Of a stretch of DNA of 64,000 nt, positions 9,641 through 18,236 are shown one piece after another (within the stretch, counting starts at the first letter, position 1; the number at the start of each line of letters is the position of its first letter). The DNA lies in contig NZ_JXIQ01000071.1 of the NCBI RefSeq assembly GCF_000934845.1, forward strand, positions 1-64,000, in the 5' to 3' direction. A program made the translations under genes and the position numbers. The DNA is from Mesobacillus subterraneus (GTDB taxonomy: Bacteria > Bacillota > Bacilli > Bacillales > Cytobacillaceae). A model generated the notes under the pieces. That model was given only the letters and a program-made list of their open reading frames with translations, made no database searches and was not told the DNA's origin.

Positions 9641-9949
9641 TTAAGCGTTGATCTGTTGAATCACAACTTTTGTGAAAGGCTGACGATGGCCTTGCTTTTT
9701 ACGATTGTTCTTTTTCGCTTTGTACTTGAAAACAATAATTTTCTTTTGTCGGCCATTCTTTTCCACTTTAGCAGTTACAGTTGCGCCTTCTACTACTGGG
9801 CTACCAACTTTAACATTCTCGCCACCTACAAAAAGAACTTTATCAAAAGTTACCATTTCGCCTTCAGCAGCGTTTAGCTTTTCAATGTAGATTGCTTGAC
9901 CTTCTTCTACCTTTACTTGCTTGCCGCCAGTTTCGATAATTGCGTACAT
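9641..9949 (-). CDS. rplU: 50S ribosomal protein L21
   Basis: 102-residue large-subunit protein starting [18 protein letters not shown] and ending in [19 protein letters not shown], full length. The ATG at 9949 follows GAGGAGGTG; a longer frame upstream has no ribosome site of its own. First gene of rplU-prp-rpmA, behind a structured leader. Confidence 0.97.
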   Translation of the reverse strand: MYAIIETGGKQVKVEEGQAIYIEKLNAAEGEMVTFDKVLFVGGENVKVGSPVVEGATVTAKVEKNGRQKKIIVFKYKAKKNNRKKQGHRQPFTKVVIQQINA

Positions 9950-10060
9950 TCCAGTGCACCTCCTCATTAGACTCAGACTCGCCATCAGCAGGCGTTTGCA
10001 GATCGCAAAGCTTAATGACCTGTTGTGAGCGGTTGTAGCACGGGTGCTACAAACAATAAC
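9950..10060 (-). ncRNA. Ribosomal protein L21 leader (putative autoregulatory RNA)
   Basis: The untranslated stretch before rplU begins with a stable hairpin (TGTAGCA, CGGG loop, TGCTACA at about 10037-10054) and continues through further inverted repeats to the AGGAGG of rplU. Bacillales are known to carry an L21 leader motif at this position, thought to bind the r-protein. Assignment is by position and hairpins only; a covariance-model search would decide. Confidence 0.55.
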
Positions 10061-10118
10061 ATTAAAATACTATCATATGCCTTGCATAAATGTCAACCTG
10101 TATTCAATCGTCTTTGAT

Positions 10119-11576
10119 TTAATCTTGTTCTGTCGTCGAAGCACCAGCTTGAAGAATTTTATAAAAAGGCTTCGCCGCTGTTGACACCGAGAATTTAATT
10201 TTAAAGCCAAGTGCTGTTTCAAGCCTCGATTTATGAATATCTCCGTCTCCACAAAAATGTCCCATCACTTCATTTGTTGCCGCAATAAGGATTTCCTCAT
10301 AGTCCGAATTTTTGTATTCCCACAGTTCACGCTCAAGCCTGTAAGCAATTGTTTCTGAGCTTAGCACCTGCCCCGAGCCGCCGCATGTCCCGCATGCTTC
10401 TGTCAGTGTTTCGGCCATTGACTGTTTCGTCTTTTTCCTTGTTAGCTGAAGAATTCCAAGTTCCGTGAAACCGACAATCCGGGTTCTGCGTTCATCATGG
10501 ATCAATTCTTTTTGAAGTGTTTTCCATACTCTGTCCCGCTCGTCATCGCTTTGCATATCGATAAAATCGATCAATATAATGCCGGCTATGTCCCTGAGCC
10601 TCAGCTGCCGCGCCGCTTCTATCGCTGCCTTCCTATTCGTTTCCATGACTGTGTCCCGCAAATCGGTTTTACCGGAAAATTTGCCTGTGTTTACATCGAT
10701 GATCGCAAAAGCCTCGGTCTGGTCGATGACCATATAGGCACCTTTATCCAGCCACACAATTCGTTTCAGCAGCCGCTCCATCTCCGCTTCGATGTTATAG
10801 CCAGCAAAAATAGCTTGTTTTTCATGATAAAATTCAAGCTCAATAGCTGCGGGAATATAAGGTTCGATTTTTTTCTTGAACGCCAGATCATCCACTATCA
10901 CAGCACCATTTCTGACAGATGCAAGCGCAGATAGTGCCTGTTCAAAAAAATAATCTCTGTTGAAAATGAGTCCCGGTTTTTTCATTGTGGAGACTTTTTT
11001 CAGCAATTCAGCATACTGACTTCGCTGCTGCTCCAGCTCCCGGATGATGATTTCCTCTGGCTGACCCAGACCTTCTGTTCGGAAAATGATGCCTTCCTCG
11101 GAAGTCTTTACCTGGCTTATAAACTCTCTCCATTTCGCCCTGGTTTGGGTGGATTCTGCCTTTTTTGACACTGCTATGTATTTTCCCTTTGGCATATAGA
11201 TGATATTCTTTCCAGGAAGCTCAATAACCCCTGTCAGCCGTGCACCTTTCCTGCTTGCTGCATCCTTTTCCACCTGCACCAACAGCTTTTCTCCCTGGTG
11301 GACAAAGGCTCCAATTGGGCGGTTTGACTTGTTATCATCGTCTGAAAGTATAAAGGAGGGCAGCCGGTCTTTTTGCAAGAAACCGCTTATCCCTTCGCCA
11401 AAATGAATGAATGCAGCATTCATTCCTGGCATTACTTTTTCTACGATGCCAAGATAAATATTGCCGACCAATGATTGCTGGCCTGGCTGCTCGATATATA
11501 TTTTTTCAACCTCGCCATTCTTCACCAAAGCGAAGCGTTTTTCTCTTAAATTTGCATTGATGATTAACTGGTCCAT
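10119..11576 (-). CDS. rng: Rne/Rng family endoribonuclease (RNase E/G)
   Basis: 485-residue RNase G-like enzyme acting in RNA maturation and decay. In order: an S1 domain (GNIYLGIVEKVMPGMNAAFIHFGEGISGFLQ, about residues 35-110), the RNase H-like part, the DNase I-like catalytic core with metal-binding Asp in FAIIDVNTGKF and GIILIDFIDM, and the Zn-link cysteines (ACGTCGG). RNase E's long scaffold tail is absent. The start is one of two adjacent ATGs; the second has the better spacing to AGGGAG. B. subtilis has no RNase E/G, so this sets the organism apart. It has its own transcription unit between terminators. Confidence 0.93.
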   Translation of the reverse strand: MDQLIINANLREKRFALVKNGEVEKIYIEQPGQQSLVGNIYLGIVEKVMPGMNAAFIHFGEGISGFLQKDRLPSFILSDDDNKSNRPIGAFVHQGEKLLVQVEKDAASRKGARLTGVIELPGKNIIYMPKGKYIAVSKKAESTQTRAKWREFISQVKTSEEGIIFRTEGLGQPEEIIIRELEQQRSQYAELLKKVSTMKKPGLIFNRDYFFEQALSALASVRNGAVIVDDLAFKKKIEPYIPAAIELEFYHEKQAIFAGYNIEAEMERLLKRIVWLDKGAYMVIDQTEAFAIIDVNTGKFSGKTDLRDTVMETNRKAAIEAARQLRLRDIAGIILIDFIDMQSDDERDRVWKTLQKELIHDERRTRIVGFTELGILQLTRKKTKQSMAETLTEACGTCGGSGQVLSSETIAYRLERELWEYKNSDYEEILIAATNEVMGHFCGDGDIHKSRLETALGFKIKFSVSTAAKPFYKILQAGASTTEQD

Positions 11577-11593
11577 CATTTCTCCCTGCCTGC

Positions 11594-11632
11594 AAAAAAA
11601 ATGCAGCGTGAAGTGCCATTCACGCTGCATTT
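11594..11632 (-). terminator. Terminator after spoIVFB
   Basis: Long hairpin AATGCAGCGTGAA / TTCACGCTGCATT followed on the minus strand by a T8 run. It lies between spoIVFB and the RNase E/G gene. Confidence 0.9.
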
Positions 11633-11643
11633 ATTATCCTATT

Positions 11644-12510
11644 TTAATAAGGATAAAGCAAATCTCCTATTTTAGCGGTAAATATTTTTTCGCTGAAGAA
11701 AGCGTGAAGCAATTCATTTTCGTCTATCATTCTTTCTTCGCCATTCTGTTTTTTGACGATAATTGGATGCTTACAGCCGCGCTGGAATCTTTGCAGCACG
11801 TGACCGATCATTTCATTTTCGCTAGTATTGATTGGTCTTAGTTCGCGCAAATCAACTCGCTTTCCGTAATATCGTTCCATCAGGAAGCGCATGAACGCAA
11901 ACTGCCGCTGCTTCCATTCAAAATAAAGCGATACTGCCAGGAAACCAATGATGATCCATACATTCAAGGTTAGTGGTGCGATGAACAGCAGGATACCAGA
12001 AAAAATCAGCAGACCCCCAGCTGAAGCATATAATGTAAGTAGATGGGCTTTTTGAAACGGTGTGTTCATCGATAGGAGAATGAACAGCAACTTTCCGCCA
12101 TCTAGCGGCCAAATCGGAAGAAGGTTAAACACGAGGACCATCCAATTATAGCCCACGAACAGCGAATGCCATTTTTCAGGAAAAGTCCCTGTGATGAAGA
12201 GCAAATAGGCAAGCCCCATCATCCAGACATGCTGTAACGGCCCTGCAAGCACAACGATCAGCTCTTCCTTAAGCGGCCTATTCCCATGCTCATCTACTTC
12301 TGCGACACCGCCAAAGGGCAACAATGCGATTTTCTTGATTCTCCACGAAAAAAAAGAAGCTGCAGCACCATGTCCCATTTCATGAACAAAAATAATCAGC
12401 AGCAACATCATCAATTCTATGAAATGCGCGGTCGCAATAGCAAGCGCGATGACAACCCAAAGCAACGGATGGATTTGCAGTTTTCGCACTAATTCAAACA
12501 GTTTATTCAA
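11644..12510 (-). CDS. spoIVFB: Stage IV sporulation intramembrane metalloprotease SpoIVFB
   Basis: Site-2 type protease of the outer forespore membrane that activates pro-sigma-K. 288 residues with several membrane segments, the zinc motif HEMGH (about residue 43) and the second motif NLLPIWPLDGG (about 130-140), then a cytoplasmic CBS-like domain. The start is TTG at 12510, 7 nt after AGGTG inside the end of spoIVFA; the two genes overlap by 8 nt, so synthesis is coupled. Held inactive in B. subtilis by SpoIVFA and BofA. Confidence 0.96.
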   Translation of the reverse strand: MNKLFELVRKLQIHPLLWVVIALAIATAHFIELMMLLLIIFVHEMGHGAAASFFSWRIKKIALLPFGGVAEVDEHGNRPLKEELIVVLAGPLQHVWMMGLAYLLFITGTFPEKWHSLFVGYNWMVLVFNLLPIWPLDGGKLLFILLSMNTPFQKAHLLTLYASAGGLLIFSGILLFIAPLTLNVWIIIGFLAVSLYFEWKQRQFAFMRFLMERYYGKRVDLRELRPINTSENEMIGHVLQRFQRGCKHPIIVKKQNGEERMIDENELLHAFFSEKIFTAKIGDLLYPY

Positions 12511-13279
12511 ACTTAATCACCTGGACGGGATCGACGAAATCATTCCCTTTTTTAATCGCGAAATAAAAGGACCCTTTCAAACCGTCCTCGCTATCCATCG
12601 CCGTTCCAACCTTGGTCCCTTTGGATATATATTCATAAAGTTTCACGTCGATCATGTCGAGATTACCGTACCATGTTTCACTTTTATCGCCATGTTGGAC
12701 AATCACCGTCTTCCCAAACCCGTCTTTTATGCCGACGAAATGGACAAGTCCTTCATTCATCGCCTCAACATCTGCACCTTTTCCTGTTTCAATCGTGATC
12801 CTTTGTCCATTGTCGCCAAAATCTTCAAGAATTTTTCCAGAAGCAGGTAGAGCGTATTCACTTCCCGCAGCTATTTCCTTCCTGCTGTCTGCTTCGGTAT
12901 TTTTAGCCGGAAGAAGTGCCAGCGGCTTGCCAAATTTGTCTTCATACCAGGCTGAAACAGCCGCAAATTGAAACTCCTGCTCCATCGTATGCTGGACATA
13001 TTGCTGGATTGGCGCCGCTTTTTCCGAAGGACTCCGGTCTATAATTGCCACAATCAACACCAGACAGGCAGATGCTAGCACCTTGAACAAAAACACTTCC
13101 TTCTTAAATAACGGATGGCCCCCTCCATTTGGCCCAATATCATAGGATGGCAGCCTGTCAAAACCATGCCGTTCTTCGTCGGTCGAAAATAACCGGTTAG
13201 GGTCCAGCTTTTCCACCCTTTCTCGCTCCCGTTTCCGCTTCATCATCCTTCTCCGTATATCGTCCGCTCTCGAGTTCAT
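12503..13279 (-). CDS. spoIVFA: Stage IV sporulation protein SpoIVFA
   Basis: 258-residue scaffold of the pro-sigma-K processing complex. A charged cytoplasmic N-terminus, one membrane segment (FKVLASACLVLIVAIID, about residue 88-105), then an M23/LytM-like domain (VHFVGIKDGFGKTVIVQHGD, WYGNLDMIDV) that lacks most zinc ligands and so is probably non-enzymatic. In B. subtilis it is cleaved by SpoIVB and CtpB to release SpoIVFB. It overlaps spoIVFB and is preceded by a sigma-E-like promoter. Confidence 0.94.
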   Translation of the reverse strand: MNSRADDIRRRMMKRKRERERVEKLDPNRLFSTDEERHGFDRLPSYDIGPNGGGHPLFKKEVFLFKVLASACLVLIVAIIDRSPSEKAAPIQQYVQHTMEQEFQFAAVSAWYEDKFGKPLALLPAKNTEADSRKEIAAGSEYALPASGKILEDFGDNGQRITIETGKGADVEAMNEGLVHFVGIKDGFGKTVIVQHGDKSETWYGNLDMIDVKLYEYISKGTKVGTAMDSEDGLKGSFYFAIKKGNDFVDPVQVIKFE

Positions 13280-13317
13280 TTCATCCCACCTAACCCCTTG
13301 TACTCCATATTAGTACA

Positions 13318-13347
13318 ATTCTATGACCTGTCCGACTAGAGTATGAC
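13318..13347 (-). promoter_or_regulatory. Candidate sigma-E promoter of spoIVFA-spoIVFB
   Basis: Minus strand TCATACT (13340-13346), exactly 14 bp, then CATAGAAT (13318-13325). This is the layout of mother-cell sigma-E promoters, and the B. subtilis spoIVF operon is sigma-E dependent. The spoVID promoter in this window has the same geometry. Confidence 0.6.
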
Positions 13348-13411
13348 AATTTCGGGGCATAGTACCAAAATGGCTAGGTTTACAGAAGAAATTTATTCCT
13401 TCTTATTCTAT

Positions 13412-13466
13412 AAAAAAAACAAAGCACCTGCTTTCCCGTCATAGACAAGAAGCAGGTGCTTTGTTT
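13412..13466 (-). terminator. Terminator after minD
   Basis: A very strong hairpin, AAACAAAGCACCTGCTT and its complement with a 16-nt loop, is followed by T8 on the minus strand. It starts at the minD stop codon and closes the mre-min operon. Confidence 0.92.
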
Positions 13467-14268
13467 AGCGCACACCAAAGAATTTTTTAATCTTCGAAAA
13501 GACGCCCTTGCTCTCTGTATCGAGCAGCTGCAACGGAACGGATTCGCCAAGTATTCTTCGGGCAATGTTTCTGTAAGCGATGGAAGCTTTGCTGTTTGGG
13601 TTCAGCACAATTGGCTCGCCGTGATTGGACGCTTTGATAACTTCATCGTCATCCAAAACAATTCCGATCAAATCGATCGATAAATGTGTGGTAATTTCAT
13701 CAATATCGAGCATATCGCCATTTTTCATCATATGGCTGCGGATTCTGTTGATTACCAATTTTGGCGATTCCACATTTTCTTCTTTTTCCAGCAGGCCGAT
13801 AATTCTGTCAGCATCTCTTACAGCGGAAGTCTCCGGTGTAGTGACAACGATTGCCTTGTCTGCACCGGCAACTGCATTTTTGTAGCCTTGCTCAATTCCT
13901 GCAGGACAGTCGATAATGATATAATCATAATCCTGCTTCAGTTCATTGACCAATTTCCTCATTTGTTCAGGTTGAACTGCTGTTTTGTCGCTCGTCTGGG
14001 CAGCCGGAAGCAAATAAAGGTGATCATCGAAGCGCTTATCTTTTACAAGTGCCTGATGGATTTTGCATCTTCCCTCAATGACATCAACAAGATCATAAAT
14101 AATGCGGTTTTCAAGTCCCATCACTACGTCTAGGTTACGCAAGCCAATATCTGTGTCAACGAGACAGACTCTTTTGCCTTGCAGAGCCAAAGCTGTACCT
14201 ATATTGGCAGAAGTGGTCGTTTTACCGACCCCGCCTTTTCCGGATGTAACTACAATCGCTTCTCCCAC
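13465..14268 (-). CDS. minD: Septum site-determining ATPase MinD
   Basis: 267-residue ParA/MinD-type ATPase that places the division site with MinC. Deviant Walker A motif TSGKGGVGKTT at residues 8-18, switch segment VDTDIGLRNLDVVMGLE, Walker B YIIIDCPAGIE, and a C-terminal amphipathic membrane helix (GVFSKIKKFFGVR). Two bases separate it from minC; last gene of mreB-mreC-mreD-minC-minD. Confidence 0.97.
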   Translation of the reverse strand: MGEAIVVTSGKGGVGKTTTSANIGTALALQGKRVCLVDTDIGLRNLDVVMGLENRIIYDLVDVIEGRCKIHQALVKDKRFDDHLYLLPAAQTSDKTAVQPEQMRKLVNELKQDYDYIIIDCPAGIEQGYKNAVAGADKAIVVTTPETSAVRDADRIIGLLEKEENVESPKLVINRIRSHMMKNGDMLDIDEITTHLSIDLIGIVLDDDEVIKASNHGEPIVLNPNSKASIAYRNIARRILGESVPLQLLDTESKGVFSKIKKFFGVR

Positions 14269-14270
14269 TT

Positions 14271-14951
14271 TTAAAGGCCTCCTTCGAATCTAGTTAAATT
14301 AGGTCTTTTTTTCATTAAAACTTGCAATCTATCAACGGCGATTTGTTGTGATTCTGATATGTACGCACATTCCATTGAACGACTCTCGTTCTCTGGCATC
14401 TCGTCGGGAGCCCGGTTAATGCAGTTGCTGATTCTTAACTGGGAAGGCTTCATTACAGATGCAGCGATCACCGCCTCCGCATTCCCAGCAGAACCAGCAT
14501 GTGCTATTCCTCTTAAATAACCCATCACAAAAATATTTCCGGTAGCCCTTACTGTTCCACCTGGATTCACATCGCCAATGAGCAGCAAGTCTCCCGCAAT
14601 TTCTAGTACCTGACCCGATCGAATCACCTTGGCAACAGGAACAATTTCCGTTTCCCGGCAACGTTTTTCAGCTTCTTTCCTGGAAATGACGTTCGTTTCA
14701 ATGTCCTCAACGATCAAATTCCGCTTTTGCCGGATCAAATCTTTCAGCTCTTCTTCCTGTTCGTTAGTAAGGAATCTATTCCCAACCTTTACCTTAACAG
14801 AAAGCAACTGTTGCTCCTCCTGGAAAAGAGTGGAACTGGATAATTTTCGCTCTACTTCTTGTTTTAAATCATCATAAGAGCAAATGTCATCCAAATGGAG
14901 CGTAAGACCATCTTTTGTTCCTTTAATTATCACATTTTGTGTTTTCTTCAT
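14271..14951 (-). CDS. minC: Septum site-determining protein MinC
   Basis: FtsZ inhibitor, 226 residues. The N-terminal part (VIIKGTKDGLTLHLDDICSYDDL) is the FtsZ-binding domain, the C-terminal beta-helix (GQVLEIAGDLLLIGDVNPGGTVRATGNIFVMGYLRGIAHAG) binds MinD. ATG at 14951 lies behind a 274-nt gap after mreD that holds a plausible additional promoter. Confidence 0.96.
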   Translation of the reverse strand: MKKTQNVIIKGTKDGLTLHLDDICSYDDLKQEVERKLSSSTLFQEEQQLLSVKVKVGNRFLTNEQEEELKDLIRQKRNLIVEDIETNVISRKEAEKRCRETEIVPVAKVIRSGQVLEIAGDLLLIGDVNPGGTVRATGNIFVMGYLRGIAHAGSAGNAEAVIAASVMKPSQLRISNCINRAPDEMPENESRSMECAYISESQQIAVDRLQVLMKKRPNLTRFEGGL

Positions 14952-15067
14952 ACCGGATGTTCACCTCAAACGAAAAGCGTTGCCCGCCAACTACATTTTG
15001 TGCTGCTGCGGGGAATTTATTAGTCGAACGAAAGCCTTCCGAGTAACTGGGCGCTGGGCTAAACACT

Positions 15068-15096
15068 AATCTAAGTTTTAAAGAAAAACTTGTAAA
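15068..15096 (-). promoter_or_regulatory. Possible sigma-A promoter of minCD
   Basis: Minus strand TTTACA (15091-15096), 17-bp spacer, TAGATT (15068-15073), about 117 nt before minC. The neighbouring 274-nt region between mreD and minC has no gene; it also holds an imperfect hairpin followed by T7 near 15181-15222 that could be a weak mreD terminator. Confidence 0.4.
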
Positions 15097-15225
15097 AACT
15101 TCACAATAATTTTGCATGGTTATCTGCAAGGAATTCGACAATTGTCCGCTAATTTCCTTTATTTCTATCCGCAAATGCTTTGTCAAAAAAACCTTTGCAC
15201 CCTTTTTGAAGATCGTGCAGGTACA

Positions 15226-15744
15226 TTAATCATGACTAAGCCTGTCTGCGATGGTTTCGAATTGCTTTTTAAACGGATAAGCAGCAAGAATGATAAAAGC
15301 CAGATTCAAAATTATCGTCGGAACTAGTCTTATTTTAACATAGGTCAAAAAGTCCAAATCGGTAATGTTTATTAACAACATCATTTCATAGACTCCGAGT
15401 TCCAATAATGCGATCCCGAAAAGAGTCAGGATCGAAACAACGAGTACATTCGTTTGAAGGATTTTGATCATGTGTGCGAACAAATAAGCAATGACTGGGA
15501 ACATGAACAAGTATATCCCGATGATTTCTGTGTAGACAAGATCAAACAGCAGTCCGAAAATAAATCCATACAGAATTCCGTGCTTGGGACTTAAATATGC
15601 GGTCAAAAACAATATCCCAGCCATCAGGAAATGCGGCACAAGAATACGGTCGCTATGAAATAATTCAGCAGGCAGCAGCTCGACAAATAAACTCTCCAGA
15701 ATGAATAAGAAAACGAAAAGCGCAGGGAGCAGGAGACGGATCAT
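15226..15744 (-). CDS. mreD: Rod shape-determining protein MreD
   Basis: 172-residue integral membrane protein of the elongation complex, with five to six hydrophobic segments (for example LLLPALFVFLFILESLFV at the start and LTYVKIRLVPTIILNLAFIIL near the end). Overlaps the end of mreC by 4 nt (ATGA-type). It links MreC/MreB with the peptidoglycan enzymes of the side wall. Confidence 0.93.
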   Translation of the reverse strand: MIRLLLPALFVFLFILESLFVELLPAELFHSDRILVPHFLMAGILFLTAYLSPKHGILYGFIFGLLFDLVYTEIIGIYLFMFPVIAYLFAHMIKILQTNVLVVSILTLFGIALLELGVYEMMLLINITDLDFLTYVKIRLVPTIILNLAFIILAAYPFKKQFETIADRLSHD

Positions 15745-16631
15745 TTGCCGCCCTCCTGACTTTTGCTATCTTTCAAGCTTTCCTCGATGTCTACAGAGAT
15801 CATGGATTTCTTGACAACCATGACATGTTCCAAATCATATAAATCCGCTTGCGGTTTTATATAGGCTGTTTGGTTAAGGCCAAATTGATCAGGGACAACA
15901 TCGACAACCTTGCCAATTGGCAGGTCCTTTGGAAAAATGCCGCCCATTCCTGTCGTAACGACGTTTTGTCCTTTCTCAATCTTGGCATCGAACGGCAGCC
16001 CTTTCAGTAACAGAAGCTCTTTTTTCTTGTCGTATCCTTCAATGGTACCGTATAGCGGCTTATCAGCTTGAAGAATGGCCGAAATTCGATTTGTCGGGTC
16101 AATCGAGCTGATCAATTGGACTGTGGCTGAAAATGGCGTCGTGTTCTTTACCTTCCCAATCAGCCCTTTCGCCGTGATGACAGCCATATTTTTTTCCACG
16201 CCATTGGTCGCACCTTTATTGATGATAATCAATTCATTCCATCTTTCAGGGCTTCTGGCAATTCTGACCGCCTGGATTGGTTCATAGTCTGCAAGTGACT
16301 CTTTTTTACCTAAAATCTCCTGAAGCTCCCCGTTTTCCTTTTCAAGGGAGTATACCTTCGCTTCCAGTCGGGCAATGTCATCGACGCGTTTCTTCAATTC
16401 TTTATTTTCTTGATATGTATTTTGCAAGTCTTGAAGGTTTTCAATGATGCCTGCAGCATAATTAGCCGGCCTGGATACAATGGATTGCACCCAGCTGGTC
16501 GAGTCTTTGACAAACTGCTCCGGCCATGTCAATCGTTCTCTTTCCCTTAAAGAAAACCCAATCAATGCCACGAGGACAATAATGCTTACTAACAGCATTA
16601 TCAGGCGTTTATTAAAAAAGAACTGTGGCAT
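15741..16631 (-). CDS. mreC: Rod shape-determining protein MreC
   Basis: 296-residue bitopic protein: one membrane segment (LIMLLVSIIVLVALIGFSL, about residues 9-27), a coiled coil (about 65-110, TYQENKELKKRVDDIARLEAKVYSLEKE-like heptads) and a beta-rich extracellular domain (AVITAKGLIGKV, VVTTGMGGIFPKDLPIGKV). It forms part of the MreBCD morphogenesis complex. Confidence 0.95.
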   Translation of the reverse strand: MPQFFFNKRLIMLLVSIIVLVALIGFSLRERERLTWPEQFVKDSTSWVQSIVSRPANYAAGIIENLQDLQNTYQENKELKKRVDDIARLEAKVYSLEKENGELQEILGKKESLADYEPIQAVRIARSPERWNELIIINKGATNGVEKNMAVITAKGLIGKVKNTTPFSATVQLISSIDPTNRISAILQADKPLYGTIEGYDKKKELLLLKGLPFDAKIEKGQNVVTTGMGGIFPKDLPIGKVVDVVPDQFGLNQTAYIKPQADLYDLEHVMVVKKSMISVDIEESLKDSKSQEGGK

Positions 16632-16705
16632 GATTCACACCTCTTATCTAAAAATATGGATGACAGTAGTTGAGGGAAGTGGATGAATTCCGCTTCCCTT
16701 GTTGA

Positions 16706-17728
16706 TTATCTTGATTCTCTTGCTTTGTTCTTGAATAAATCGATATGATCCAATGCCTTGCCTGTTCCGGCGGCGACACAATCCAGTGGATCTTCAGCAA
16801 TCAACACTGGCATCTTCGTTTCTTCGCCGATGACTTTATCGAGGTTGCGCAGCAGCGCGCCTCCTCCTGTTAAGACAATCCCACGATCCATAATATCGGA
16901 GGCAAGTTCCGGCGGAGTTTTTTCCAGCGTCAGCTTGACTGCATCGACAATTGCATAGACCGTATCACGTAGCGCTTTGGCGATTTCTTCCGCAGTGATT
17001 TCAATCGTTTTCGGCAAACCGGTCAGCAAATCCCGGCCGCGAATGTCCATATTTGCAATTCCTTCCGCGTTGCCTGCTGAACCAATTTCCATCTTGATTG
17101 CTTCTGACGTTCTTTCTCCGATCATCAGATTGTACGTTTTGCGGATGTAATTAATGATGGCTTCATCCATTTCGTCTCCGGCAATCCGGATTGACTGTGA
17201 TGTTACAATGCCGCCGAGAGAAATGATGGCAACCTCTGTTGTTCCGCCTCCAATATCGACTACCATACTTCCTGTTGGTTCCCAAACCGGAAGGTTAGCA
17301 CCGATTGCCGCGGCAAACGGTTCCTCAATCGTGAAAGCGTCCCTTGCGCCAGCCTGTCGCGTCGCGTCGATTACAGCGCGCTCTTCTACCGCAGTGATGC
17401 CAGATGGAACACAGATCATGACATAAGGCTTGCCAGCAAACCAACTTTTGTTTTTCGTCGCCTGCTTAATATAGTACTTCATCATTGTCGCGGTTGTTTC
17501 ATAATCCGCGATGACGCCGTCCTTCATTGGCCTTAATGCGACTACATTTCCAGGCGTACGTCCAATCATATTCTTCGCGTCATTTCCAACCGCAACGATA
17601 TTTTTAGTATCTGTCTGCAGAGCCACAACGGACGGCTCTCTTAAAACAATCCCTTTTCCTTTTACAAAAACAAGTGTATTCGCAGTACCAAGGTCGATTC
17701 CCAGGTCTCTTGTTCCAATCCCAAACAT
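16706..17728 (-). CDS. mreB: Rod shape-determining actin homologue MreB
   Basis: 340-residue bacterial actin that directs side-wall growth. Starts [28 protein letters not shown] with the phosphate-1 loop, followed by [12 protein letters not shown] and the adenosine motif [18 protein letters not shown] at 17728 follows GGGAG; an upstream in-frame start lacks one. Head of the mreBCD-minCD operon. A TATAAT box lies near 17858-17863, behind the radC stop, so mreB may have a promoter there. Confidence 0.97.
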   Translation of the reverse strand: MFGIGTRDLGIDLGTANTLVFVKGKGIVLREPSVVALQTDTKNIVAVGNDAKNMIGRTPGNVVALRPMKDGVIADYETTATMMKYYIKQATKNKSWFAGKPYVMICVPSGITAVEERAVIDATRQAGARDAFTIEEPFAAAIGANLPVWEPTGSMVVDIGGGTTEVAIISLGGIVTSQSIRIAGDEMDEAIINYIRKTYNLMIGERTSEAIKMEIGSAGNAEGIANMDIRGRDLLTGLPKTIEITAEEIAKALRDTVYAIVDAVKLTLEKTPPELASDIMDRGIVLTGGGALLRNLDKVIGEETKMPVLIAEDPLDCVAAGTGKALDHIDLFKNKARESR

Positions 17729-17888
17729 TGTTGTATCTCCCTTTCTTAACAAAAAATGCAATAAAAGAACAGGCAATCTATCCTAAAATTAGTTGAATGT
17801 TCCTAGTCAAAATTTCCGGAAAAGGCTTATGCTCGTCCGCAAAAATCATAAATTAAATTATAACGTAACGTTTATCAAAATCCTAGTA

Positions 17889-18029
17889 TCATACATACCC
17901 TTTTTCCTTCAAGCTTATATATTTATTTTCTCCAATAATCAAATGGTCTAGCAATTCAATTCCAACAATTTTCCCTGACTCACTAAGCCGTTTGGTAACC
18001 TCGATATCTTCCCTGCTCGGGGTTGGATC
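17889..18029 (-). CDS. radC: radC exon 3 (C-terminal 46 codons and stop)
   Basis: The minus strand reads [19 protein letters not shown] and ends [13 protein letters not shown]-stop, which is the RadC C-terminus. It begins with the Asp of the HxHPSGD metal motif, immediately after the 3' end of intron 2. It has no start codon or ribosome site and makes sense only after splicing to the exon at 20362-20424. The joined protein would be 229 residues, normal for RadC (B. subtilis about 231). Confidence 0.93.
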   Translation of the reverse strand, partial: DPTPSREDIEVTKRLSESGKIVGIELLDHLIIGENKYISLKEKGYV

Positions 18030-18123
18030 GTAGGGTAGAGAGCATGCGCCTTACTTGGTCACGCAAGCAGATTTCACACTCCCCCCCTCAGAACCGTACG
18101 TACACCTTTCAGCGTATACGGCT

Positions 18124-18213
18124 CGCCAATTGACTAATCGGAATATGCTTCTCATCGTGGTCATGATCGCACTTAAACACAAGGACAATTGTCTTTCGGT
18201 TCCGTTGAATCAT
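18124..18213 (-). pseudogene. Out-of-frame remnant of an HNH endonuclease end
   Basis: Just past the intron-2 RT stop codon, another frame reads MIQRNRKTIVLVFKCDHDHD. Intact intron proteins have a similar block (RxRKTxxxCxxCHxxLH) at the end of their HNH domain. The central HNH part is missing. This suggests the endonuclease domain was deleted and frameshifted, leaving a fossil between the stop codon and domain V. Confidence 0.55.
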
Positions 18214-18236
18214 TATTTGTCCCGGTTAAGTTTGAT

